From NCBI GenBank assembly GCA_900550695.1, contig URTF01000059.1, positions 1 to 12,701 on the forward strand: a stretch of 12,701 nt of DNA, in the 5' to 3' direction. This document shows, piece by piece, positions 6,848 through 11,848 of the stretch. The notes under the pieces are model-generated. The model was not told the DNA's origin and searched no databases. It saw only the letters and a list, made by a program, of their open reading frames with translations. Numbering within the stretch: position 1 is the stretch's first letter; every line of letters starts with the position of its first letter. Source of the stretch: an uncultured Ruminococcus sp. (GTDB lineage Bacteria; Bacillota; Clostridia; Oscillospirales; Ruminococcaceae). The position numbers and the translations under genes are program-made.

Positions 6848-8746
6848 TTAAAATTCTTTTACTGTGAGCTTGTCATCGTCCGATACCCGGAGTGTGATAA
6901 GCTGCATCTTTTCAGCGATAGTTTCGAGCATTCCCGAGTAGCTTGAACTGTCAAGGCCGTCGATGTTGTCGATGAAGAGCGGCACGGAAAGTCCGAAATG
7001 CTCAGAGAGGGTGCTTATAATGTCGATACCGACAAGGATTTTTCCTGCGGTGTTTATATCGCCATAGCGGTCTGCCCCGAATGCGACAGCATCGCAGCAC
7101 TCTGTCAAGCCGTCGTTCGTCTTGTTCGGTTCAAAAAGCTTGAACTTTGCAATTTTGAACATTCCGTTGACTTTTTCTGTGATTTTTGCGACTTTGTAAC
7201 GGATAAACTCGTTCAAAAGGTCGAGCTTTCTCTGCAAACGTGCCTGATCTCCTCGGAGCTGTGCCTGTTCTGCTTTTATTTCAGCAATTCGGGCGTTTAT
7301 CTGTTCATCAAGTTTCAAGGCGTTGAACTTGGCGTTCTTGCCGTTAAGCTGATTTTCGAGGTCTGCAAGCTCATTCTGCAAGCTTACAATTTCCTCTGCG
7401 TTCGGGTTAGGCTGTTCGGCAAGTCTTGTCAGCTCGGTTTTAAGCGTGTTTGAAAGTTCCTCATATTCGGGAAGATCGAAAACGCCGTTTGCCACGGGCT
7501 GTTTGCTTTCAAGTTCAGCAATTTCAGCTTCAATTTCAGAAATTTTCTTTTCAAGCGAACGCTTTGTAGCTTCATAAGTATCAAGTTTTTCGCCAAGCTC
7601 GGACATTCTCGCAATGTTACGGTCGAAACTTGCGGAAATTTTAGCCTTGAAGTCCGCCTTTGCCTTTTCGACACGTTCAGTAGGAAGAGCCTGTCCGCAC
7701 GTCGGGCATATTGTATCGCCGTTCCATTCAAGGGAGTTAAGGCGTTTATTATCCTCGGTGATGCTATGACGTTCGTTTTCGCAAATTGAGATGTTTTCTG
7801 TCACGGCACGAAGATTTAAGCGGTACGCTGCCAAGTCGCTCTTTAATCCAATGATTTTCTGTGCCGATTCAAAGCCTGCTTCACGGTTCTTTGCCGCCTG
7901 TTCTCCACGGAAGTCACGATTTCGCTGTACAAGGTCGGCAAGCTTGTCCGAAGTTTCGAGGTATTCGGTGGAGTTTTTGGGATTCCACACTTTCAGCGTT
8001 CCGATCTTTTCGGAGGTTTCGGCATATTTCTTCCTAAGCGTTCCGATTTCGTTTTCGACGGCCTTTATATCGTCGGAAAGTCCACTCAATTTGTTTACAT
8101 TCTCATTGATGCGCATCGGAAGCGTATTGATTCTTTCCGAATTTGCTTTGACCTGTGCAGTCAGCATCTTCAGATAATCGGTAGAGTTGTACATTTCGAG
8201 GTCTGCTGTGATCTCCGCAAAATTGGGATTTTCGGCGGCTATCTCTGCATCGGTCTGATTTCCCGAGATTGAGAAAAGGATCTCTCTGCGTTTCTCCCAT
8301 TCGAGGTTTTCGGTAAAGTGCTTCGGGTTTGTGAGAAGCTTGAACCTGTCCTCGCTGATTATGTTTGCGATCTCGGCTTCGTATTCACGGATTTTCTTCG
8401 GAACGCCGTTTATGTAGCATTCAAGCTCCGATGATTTATATACGCCTGTGTTTTTGACGAATTTCGATGCAAGTGTCTTTTTGAGTGTGAGCGGCTTTCC
8501 GTCAACGGTAAAATCAGCTTCAACGCTGTTTTCCGTTTCGACCGGAAGCATCGTAGGCTTTACCGTGAACTTAGTTTCCCCTGCGGAGTTCTTACCAAAG
8601 AGCAGCCACAGGAAAGCGTCATATATCGTGGTCTTTCCGAGCTTGTTTCTGCCCGTGATCTCAAGATTCCCGCCGTTCGGAGATATTTCAAAAGAGCGAA
8701 TGCCCTTGAAATTCTCAATTTTAAGGCGGTTTAACGTCATTTTCAT
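6848..8746 (-). CDS. Rad50/SbcC-like AAA ATPase with zinc hook
   Basis: A 632-residue SMC-family ATPase, shorter than SbcC/Rad50. Opening residues LNRLKIENFKGIRSFEI lead to Walker A GRNKLGKT (32-39). A long coiled coil rich in Lys/Glu/Leu is split near the middle by a CPTC zinc hook (C347, C350) which would join two molecules. A second coil returns, and the C-terminal lobe carries Walker B LFIDNIDGL (about 586-594) followed by LITLRVSDDDKL. The usual LSGGE signature is not evident; DINTAGKILVGIDII occupies its place, as in other phage members. It probably supports processing or tethering of DNA ends with the RecT-like and MBL proteins encoded next. The ATG at 8746 has AAAGGA about 9 bases upstream. 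That ribosome site overlaps a + strand consensus promoter. Confidence 0.92.
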   Translation of the reverse strand: MKMTLNRLKIENFKGIRSFEISPNGGNLEITGRNKLGKTTIYDAFLWLLFGKNSAGETKFTVKPTMLPVETENSVEADFTVDGKPLTLKKTLASKFVKNTGVYKSSELECYINGVPKKIREYEAEIANIISEDRFKLLTNPKHFTENLEWEKRREILFSISGNQTDAEIAAENPNFAEITADLEMYNSTDYLKMLTAQVKANSERINTLPMRINENVNKLSGLSDDIKAVENEIGTLRKKYAETSEKIGTLKVWNPKNSTEYLETSDKLADLVQRNRDFRGEQAAKNREAGFESAQKIIGLKSDLAAYRLNLRAVTENISICENERHSITEDNKRLNSLEWNGDTICPTCGQALPTERVEKAKADFKAKISASFDRNIARMSELGEKLDTYEATKRSLEKKISEIEAEIAELESKQPVANGVFDLPEYEELSNTLKTELTRLAEQPNPNAEEIVSLQNELADLENQLNGKNAKFNALKLDEQINARIAEIKAEQAQLRGDQARLQRKLDLLNEFIRYKVAKITEKVNGMFKIAKFKLFEPNKTNDGLTECCDAVAFGADRYGDINTAGKILVGIDIISTLSEHFGLSVPLFIDNIDGLDSSSYSGMLETIAEKMQLITLRVSDDDKLTVKEF

Positions 8747-8775
8747 TTGACAAATCCTTTCTGCTCTTGTATAAT
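8747..8775 (+). promoter_or_regulatory. Perfect sigma-A consensus promoter facing against the operon
   Basis: TTGACA at 8747-8752 and TATAAT at 8770-8775 are separated by exactly 17 bases: a full-consensus promoter. It points rightward, against all genes for 10 kb to the left, and begins one base outside the ATPase start codon, overlapping its ribosome site. The predicted start of transcription is near 8782. The only thing downstream before an intrinsic terminator is about 58 nt, so it appears dedicated to a short RNA. Confidence 0.8.
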
Positions 8776-8781
8776 AAGAGC

Positions 8782-8839
8782 GTAACTAATTATTTTGGTT
8801 CGAGAGCCTGAACGGTGGCAGCCGTGACGGCTCTTTTTT
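8782..8839 (+). ncRNA. Predicted ~58-nt small RNA antisense to the ATPase leader
   Basis: Bounded by the consensus promoter and a terminator hairpin, this is the only product the promoter can make unless transcription reads through. It would have an AU-rich single-stranded 5' part of about 20 nt and a two-part hairpin ending in a U run. There is no start codon with a ribosome site, so it is non-coding. It is complementary to the - strand mRNA between the membrane-protein stop and the ATPase start. It matches no RNA family I know. Prediction rests only on the promoter-terminator pair. Confidence 0.6.
8803..8839 (+). terminator. Intrinsic terminator on the + strand
   Basis: AGAGCC (8803-8808) pairs with GGCTCT (8829-8834). 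Inside, ACGG (8812-8815) pairs with CCGT (8822-8825), separated by a symmetric UGA/GAC internal loop that could hold tandem G-A pairs. A run of six T (8834-8839) follows. On the - strand the hairpin has no T run after it, so termination is directional and should not stop the operon mRNA. The T run overlaps the stop codon of the membrane-protein gene. Confidence 0.8.
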
Positions 8840-9017
8840 ATTTGTGGAGCAACTGACCTTTTACACCGCTCCACAAAAGAGCGATAAGAGTAATTACAGA
8901 ATAGACTATGTATTCTCCTACGCTTATGATGTCCTGTTCGCAAGCTCCTGTGAGAGTGAGCAGAGCTACAAGGCAAGCTATGAACAGAAATTCTGCAAGC
9001 TTTTTTGACTTCTTCAT
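8838..9017 (-). CDS. Small two-helix membrane protein
   Basis: A 59-residue protein: a basic start (MKKSKKLAEF), a hydrophobic stretch at about 9-24 (FLFIACLVALLTLTGA), a short acidic loop (CEQDIISVGEY), a second hydrophobic stretch at about 38-50 (VYSVITLIALLW), and a basic tail. The likely topology is a hairpin with both ends in the cytoplasm. The LTGAC at 22-26 loosely resembles a lipobox but does not fit well. ATG at 9017 has a GAGGTG ribosome site in the end of the preceding regulator gene, with three bases between that stop and this start. Family unknown. Small membrane proteins in phage early operons include superinfection-exclusion factors, but nothing here proves that. Confidence 0.72.
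   Translation of the reverse strand: MKKSKKLAEFLFIACLVALLTLTGACEQDIISVGEYIVYSVITLIALLWSGVKGQLLHK
8841..8877. repeat. Perfect 10-bp inverted repeat at the end of the membrane-protein gene
   Basis: TTTGTGGAGC (8841-8850) and GCTCCACAAA (8868-8877) are perfect complements around a 17-base loop, inside the last codons of the membrane-protein gene. The next hairpin (8803-8834) lies six bases beyond, so the operon mRNA would carry two stem-loops in a row between this gene and the ATPase. No T run follows on either strand. It may affect mRNA processing or translation rather than termination. Confidence 0.6.
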
Positions 9018-9020
9018 TGT

Positions 9021-9419
9021 TTACACCTCGATTCCTGTATATTCGGTGAACTTCTTCGGGAAAAGGCAATATGTATATCGCTGTGTCCCTTTGATTTTCA
9101 CGGCGCACCCGAACGGCAAAACACCTTGCAATATCCCCTGCCGCACATATTGTGCGCTTACACCCATAAGCTTTCCTGCTTTTTCGGGGGTAAGTTTTGC
9201 GCTTTCGTCTGTTTCGGCTTCCTCTTCTTCGAGTTCGGTAAGCCATTCTGCGGTCACGCCGAGAACAGCCGCTATTTTTTCAAGCTTTTGTGCTGTTGGC
9301 TCATTTGCACCCGAAAGATACTGACTTATTGACGAAGGACTTGAACCTATTCTTTTAGCAAGTTCGGTCTGCGTGAGTTTTTGCTCCTTCATAGCCTGCT
9401 TTAATTTTTTTGCAAACAT
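9021..9419 (-). CDS. Two-domain HTH transcriptional regulator (XRE plus excisionase-like HTH)
   Basis: A 132-residue DNA-binding protein. Residues 1-65 are a Cro/C1-type HTH: LKQAMKEQKLTQTELAKRIGSSPSSISQYLSG, then PTAQKLEKIAAVLGVTAEWL. An acidic linker (EEEEAETDE) leads to a second helix-turn-helix-like module, LTPEKAGKLMGVSAQYVRQGI, followed by LPFGCAVKIKGTQRYTYCLF, the layout of MerR/excisionase-type (HTH_17) DNA readers with a wing. Such regulators are common in Firmicute phage early operons. The ATG at 9419 has AAGGAAAG about 6 bases upstream, which includes the stop of the antirepressor gene, so translation is likely coupled. Its target sites are not identifiable here; a Cro-like or early-gene control role is inferred. 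Confidence 0.87.
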   Translation of the reverse strand: MFAKKLKQAMKEQKLTQTELAKRIGSSPSSISQYLSGANEPTAQKLEKIAAVLGVTAEWLTELEEEEAETDESAKLTPEKAGKLMGVSAQYVRQGILQGVLPFGCAVKIKGTQRYTYCLFPKKFTEYTGIEV

Positions 9420-9421
9420 TT

Positions 9422-10174
9422 TTACTTTCCTTCTTTTTCACCAAGAAACTTATTGATGAAGTATTCCTGACCTTTGCCCGTTACTTTGGGCGTTTTGGTA
9501 ATTCTAATTGAGCCGTCGGGATTGTTTATTGTGCTTTCCTTTACCTCGAAGAGATTAAGTTCCATAGCACGTTGAGTAGGCATATTAAAGCTTGAACCTG
9601 TTTTTATGAGGTAGCCGTTGTTTCTCAGCCACTCAAAAAGGCGCTTCTGTCCGATGCTGATACCGTTCTGTTTAAGTATCTTTGCCAAATTTCCGATAAG
9701 GATCGAAGTCTGAGCGGTTTCAACAGCCTGTGCAAAGAGGACTTTCGGCTTCCAAGCGGCCATTATCATATTCTGACGGCTTATTGTATCGGTAAGAGCT
9801 ACATTCTGCTGTTTAATGCTGTCAAGCTGATTGTTTGCAAACTGCAATGCTCTTGCCATTACCGCTTCGGGCGTGTTCCATTTGTTTTCCACTTCAATGA
9901 AATACTGCCTGAATTGTTTGCCTCTTTCGGAACGCTGTATCATACAGATTTCTTTTGCCATATCAATGGTGAGTTGGTGGTCGGTACTTGGTCTGCCGCC
10001 GTCAGGGGTTTTACTCAAAATTGAGTAAAAGTCGATATTTTCGGTAAATCCGTACTCTGACATACGCTTAAACCAGTCGTTGTATCGGGTTTCAACTCCA
10101 AGAGCCTTGTGCAGTTCCCTACCCATTACTGTCGGGCGTTCGCTTTCGTAGTTTACTTTGATGAGTTCGTTCAT
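9422..10174 (-). CDS. Phage antirepressor (AntA/AntB-like N-terminus, KilA-C C-terminus)
   Basis: A 250-residue protein. Residues about 8-100 form an AntA/AntB-type domain: VMGRELHKALGVETRYNDWF, then ENIDFYS and LTIDMAKEICMIQRSERGKQFRQYFIEVE. Residues about 105-135 are a helical linker. Residues about 140-245 match the KilA-C/ANT domain, with LIGNLAKILKQNG, LFEWLRNNGYLI, the MPTQRAMELNLFEVKE segment, and VTGKGQEYFINKFL. Antirepressors of this class inactivate phage repressors and help prophage induction, usually by protein-protein contact. ATG at 10174 has GGAAGTGAT just upstream, and only four bases separate it from the preceding stop. It is the second gene from the leftward early promoter, as expected for an antirepressor controlled by the repressor it opposes. 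Confidence 0.93.
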   Translation of the reverse strand: MNELIKVNYESERPTVMGRELHKALGVETRYNDWFKRMSEYGFTENIDFYSILSKTPDGGRPSTDHQLTIDMAKEICMIQRSERGKQFRQYFIEVENKWNTPEAVMARALQFANNQLDSIKQQNVALTDTISRQNMIMAAWKPKVLFAQAVETAQTSILIGNLAKILKQNGISIGQKRLFEWLRNNGYLIKTGSSFNMPTQRAMELNLFEVKESTINNPDGSIRITKTPKVTGKGQEYFINKFLGEKEGK

Positions 10175-10178
10175 TTTA

Positions 10179-10376
10179 TCACTTCCATTCTTTTATAATT
10201 TCCTCAACCTCAATTCTTACACGGTCTGCTTTTGCTCCCTGTTGTGTGCCGCTCATTATCAGATTAAGTTCCGATGATGACATTTTTTCGCCGTAGCGGG
10301 ATTCGATTTCACGAACGAGGTCAGTCTGCTTCTTGCCGACATCAACAAGTGCGTGAAGCATTTCAACTTTTGTCAA
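10179..10376 (-). CDS. Small Cro-like HTH regulator, first gene of the leftward operon
   Basis: A 65-residue protein starting at a TTG at 10376, chosen because GGGGGTG lies 5 bases upstream and the sequence becomes typical from there (MTKVEMLHALVDVGKKQTDLVREIESRYGEKMSSSELNLIMSG, shown in parts). The frame stays open to 10526, but that longer version starts at a TTG without a ribosome site and adds an unlike, Lys/Phe-rich segment. KKQTDLVREIE...SSSELNLIMSGT looks like an HTH with a recognition helix followed by a basic turn, and a final helix VRIEVEEIIKEWK. As first gene after the early promoter and opposite the repressor, it is a Cro candidate. Family name not certain. Confidence 0.75.
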   Translation of the reverse strand: MTKVEMLHALVDVGKKQTDLVREIESRYGEKMSSSELNLIMSGTQQGAKADRVRIEVEEIIKEWK

Positions 10377-10440
10377 ATTTTCACCCCCTCTCTTTCTCTT
10401 TAACTTTATAGAAAAATATTGCAAATGTAACACAATTTCA

Positions 10441-10469
10441 TTGACAAGAGTACGCAAAAATGGTATTAT
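10441..10469 (+). promoter_or_regulatory. Strong + strand promoter inside the leftward leader
   Basis: TTGACA (10441-10446), a 17-base spacer, then TATTAT (10464-10469) with TG one base before it (extended -10). Eleven of twelve consensus bases match. It points rightward, toward the operators, and its predicted start (about 10476) lies within the leader of the leftward early mRNA. An intrinsic terminator follows within 80 bases, so it probably makes a short antisense RNA rather than repressor mRNA. Confidence 0.72.
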
Positions 10470-10475
10470 ATAAGT

Positions 10476-10554
10476 GCCAACAAATAAAATACTCAAACAC
10501 GCTTTTTTGAAAAATGGGATTTTCAATAAGGTGAGCTTTGCTATTACCTTTTTT
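10476..10554 (+). ncRNA. Predicted ~79-nt antisense RNA to the early-operon leader
   Basis: Bounded by a near-consensus promoter and an intrinsic terminator. The RNA would have an AU-rich 5' part, a first stem-loop (TTGAAAA at 10507-10513 with TTTTCAA at 10520-10526, loop AUGGGA), and the terminator stem-loop. No open frame with a ribosome site is present. It is fully complementary to part of the roughly 190-nt leader of the leftward mRNA that encodes the Cro-like protein and antirepressor. Phage P22 sar and P1 c4 are known antisense RNAs that control antirepressors; similarity here is of arrangement only. Confidence 0.55.
10528..10554 (+). terminator. Intrinsic terminator on the + strand between antisense promoter and operators
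   Basis: AAGGTGA (10528-10534) pairs with TTACCTT (10544-10550, one G-U pair), and GC (10535-10536) pairs with GC (10540-10541) across a 2-base bulge, closing a UUU loop. A T run follows (10549-10554). No T run follows on the - strand, so the leftward mRNA should pass. Confidence 0.6.
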
Positions 10555-10574
10555 CAATTTATTGTGTTGATATT

Positions 10575-10603
10575 ATTATAGTTGACTTAAATCAACTTGT
10601 CAA
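10575..10603 (-). promoter_or_regulatory. Leftward early promoter, full consensus, with operator in the spacer
   Basis: On the - strand TTGACA (10603-10598) and TATAAT (10580-10575) flank a 17-base spacer. All twelve consensus bases match. The spacer is almost exactly the 16-bp palindrome at 10581-10596, so bound repressor would block RNA polymerase. Transcription should start near 10568 and run left through the Cro-like, antirepressor and early genes, with a leader of about 190 nt before the first start codon. Confidence 0.88.
10581..10596. promoter_or_regulatory. Operator 1 (repressor-binding palindrome)
   Basis: GTTGACTTAAATCAAC: 5-base arms GTTGA/TCAAC around six bases. It differs from operator 2 only in the central part. 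It fills the spacer of the leftward early promoter. A lone half-site (GTTGATA) lies at 10566-10572. Confidence 0.8.
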
Positions 10604-10620
10604 TAGTTATGTTCCAAAAA

Positions 10621-10636
10621 GTTGATTTATATCAAC
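10621..10636. promoter_or_regulatory. Operator 2 (repressor-binding palindrome)
   Basis: GTTGATTTATATCAAC has the same arms and 16-bp length as operator 1, centred exactly 40 bp away (near four helical turns). It covers the presumed -35 of the repressor promoter, which suggests autoregulation and possibly cooperative or looped binding with operator 1. Confidence 0.8.
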
Positions 10637-10650
10637 AATTTGTTGATAAT
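10622..10650 (+). promoter_or_regulatory. Probable repressor promoter
   Basis: TTGATT (10622-10627), a 17-base spacer, then GATAAT (10645-10650), nine of twelve consensus bases. The start would be near 10657, leaving a short leader before the ribosome site AAAAGGTG. It is weaker than the leftward promoter and fully overlapped by operators 2 and 3, as expected for an autoregulated repressor. Confidence 0.6.
10630..10648. promoter_or_regulatory. Operator 3, palindrome overlapping operator 2
   Basis: TATCAACAATTTGTTGATA is a perfect 7-base inverted repeat with a 5-base centre. It shares its left half with the right half of operator 2 and is built from the same GTTGA/TCAAC half-site in the opposite order. 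It reaches the presumed -10 of the repressor gene. Confidence 0.65.
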
Positions 10651-10674
10651 TAACTATAAAAAGGTGTTGTTATT

Positions 10675-11754
10675 GTGGAATTTAGCGATAAAATATTAAA
10701 ATACTTTGAAAAGAATGGCATTACTCAATCAAAGATTGCCAAGGAAATCGGCATTGATAAAAGTACTTTCAGCAAATGGAAAAGCAAGCCTACTTCCAAA
10801 ATTGATTTAGATATAACCTATAAAATTGCAGAATATCTCAACATATCAATTGATGATCTGTTAAGCGACATTGATATCAATCAACATAATTTAAAAATAG
10901 AGTTTTCTGATAAAGAACCTGCAAAAATAAATTTAGAGCCTAAAGATAATTTACGCTACTTACAAGATGAACTAACCGATTTAGAAATGGCACAAATTGG
11001 CGGCGTTTCAGAAGAAACTTACAAGAAATATTTATCAGGTGCAACACCATCAATACAGTCTCTCATAAACTATTCAAAGTTTTTTAAGGTATCAATTAAT
11101 CACATTTTAGGGATAAGTTATACAAATGAAAAATTATCTATAGAAGAACTGGAGCTTTTAAACACATACCGAAATATTGATTATTACGGAAAATATGCAA
11201 CAAAATCAATCGCATACATCGAACAGCATAGAATGAATGATTTAGAACACACATCAACCGAAAATGAGGTTGAAAGCGATGATATTTTTAATAGTTGCGA
11301 AAGCGATTTTTATATGACGCTTAATAATTTATGTGCTAAACATAATACAAACATCATTGCGGTTTTAAATGTTCTCGGATTTCAAAACAAAAGCAGAGCT
11401 TGGTGTATGGCTTGGCGCAACGGCGCAATTCCAACGGGAGATATTCTCACAAAATTATCTCAATACTTTAATGTATCTGTGGACTACCTTCTCGGTAATG
11501 AAGCCCCAGCGGAAGATACAGTAAAAGCATACCTTTTTGGCACAACAAACGCCGATGACGATATTTTCAATCAAGTAAAGCAATACGCCAAATTCATATA
11601 TCAGGAAAAAACATCTGCCCGTATCGCTGCATCGGGCGGTGGAAAGATATCTGTTTCATCTTCCAAAAAGACAAAAGAAGAACTTGACAGACTCGAAGCT
11701 GCTCAAAACAGCCGCAAAGAAGCTGACGAGGTCAAAAAGAAATTGAAGAAATAA
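10675..11754 (+). CDS. Phage repressor with three tandem HTH units
   Basis: A 359-residue protein. HTH unit 1 (about 5-64) has ITQSKIAKEIGIDKSTFSKW and ends in an LNISIDDLL helix. Unit 2 (about 91-148) has DLEMAQIGGVSEETYKKYLSG and FKVSINHILGIS, followed by the LSIEELELLNTYRNIDYYGK helix that normally ends a repressor. Unit 3 (about 212-276) has VLNVLGFQNKSRAWCMAWRNG and FNVSVDYLLGNE, followed by DDDIFNQVKQYAKFIYQEK and a Lys/Glu-rich coiled tail. Units 2 and 3 look less canonical in the recognition helix. No S24/LexA-type protease domain is present, so the linked ImmA peptidase would be the usual route to inactivation. Start is GTG at 10675, with AAAAGGTG about 7 bases upstream. The gene is AT-rich compared with the left operon. 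It should repress the leftward promoter. Confidence 0.9.
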   Translation: MEFSDKILKYFEKNGITQSKIAKEIGIDKSTFSKWKSKPTSKIDLDITYKIAEYLNISIDDLLSDIDINQHNLKIEFSDKEPAKINLEPKDNLRYLQDELTDLEMAQIGGVSEETYKKYLSGATPSIQSLINYSKFFKVSINHILGISYTNEKLSIEELELLNTYRNIDYYGKYATKSIAYIEQHRMNDLEHTSTENEVESDDIFNSCESDFYMTLNNLCAKHNTNIIAVLNVLGFQNKSRAWCMAWRNGAIPTGDILTKLSQYFNVSVDYLLGNEAPAEDTVKAYLFGTTNADDDIFNQVKQYAKFIYQEKTSARIAASGGGKISVSSSKKTKEELDRLEAAQNSRKEADEVKKKLKK

Positions 11755-11783
11755 TTACCACTTTTTCTACCACAACTTACTTG

Positions 11784-11813
11784 TGGACAATAAGCCAAAA
11801 ACTCCGTTATAAT
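11784..11813 (+). promoter_or_regulatory. Promoter of the ImmA-type gene
   Basis: TGGACA (11784-11789), an 18-base spacer, and TATAAT (11808-11813); eleven of twelve consensus bases. Start near 11820, inside the loop of the large palindrome, so the resulting mRNA lacks the left arm. The palindrome CCACAA/TTGTGG (11770-11786) overlaps the -35 and may be an operator. Confidence 0.72.
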
Positions 11814-11840
11814 TAACATATAAAATTAATTATAACGGAG
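11802..11840. promoter_or_regulatory. Perfect 15-bp inverted repeat over the -10 box and ribosome site
   Basis: CTCCGTTATAATTAA (11802-11816) and TTAATTATAACGGAG (11826-11840) are perfectly complementary around a 9-base loop. The left arm contains the TATAAT box; the right arm contains most of the CGGAGG ribosome site. It can act as a DNA operator, and in RNA read through from the repressor gene it would hide the ribosome site. Confidence 0.85.
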
Positions 11841-11848
11841 GAAAAATA

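Noticed and set aside
8803..8834. Kink-turn in the predicted small RNA
   Set aside because: Tandem G-A pairs are possible, but the internal loop is symmetric and lacks the 3-base bulge that defines the motif.
10465..10493. Leftward promoter using TATAAT on the - strand at 10470-10465
   Set aside because: No acceptable -35 at 16-18 bases. The box is the complement of the + strand -10, and a perfect leftward promoter exists at 10575-10603.
10377..10526. N-terminal extension of the Cro-like gene up to a TTG at 10526
   Set aside because: No ribosome site before that TTG, and the added residues are unlike the family. A strong GGGGGTG site sits just before the TTG at 10376.
11770..11786. CCACAA/TTGTGG hairpin as terminator of the repressor gene
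   Set aside because: No T run follows on the + strand, and it overlaps the -35 of the next promoter. Kept only as a possible operator.
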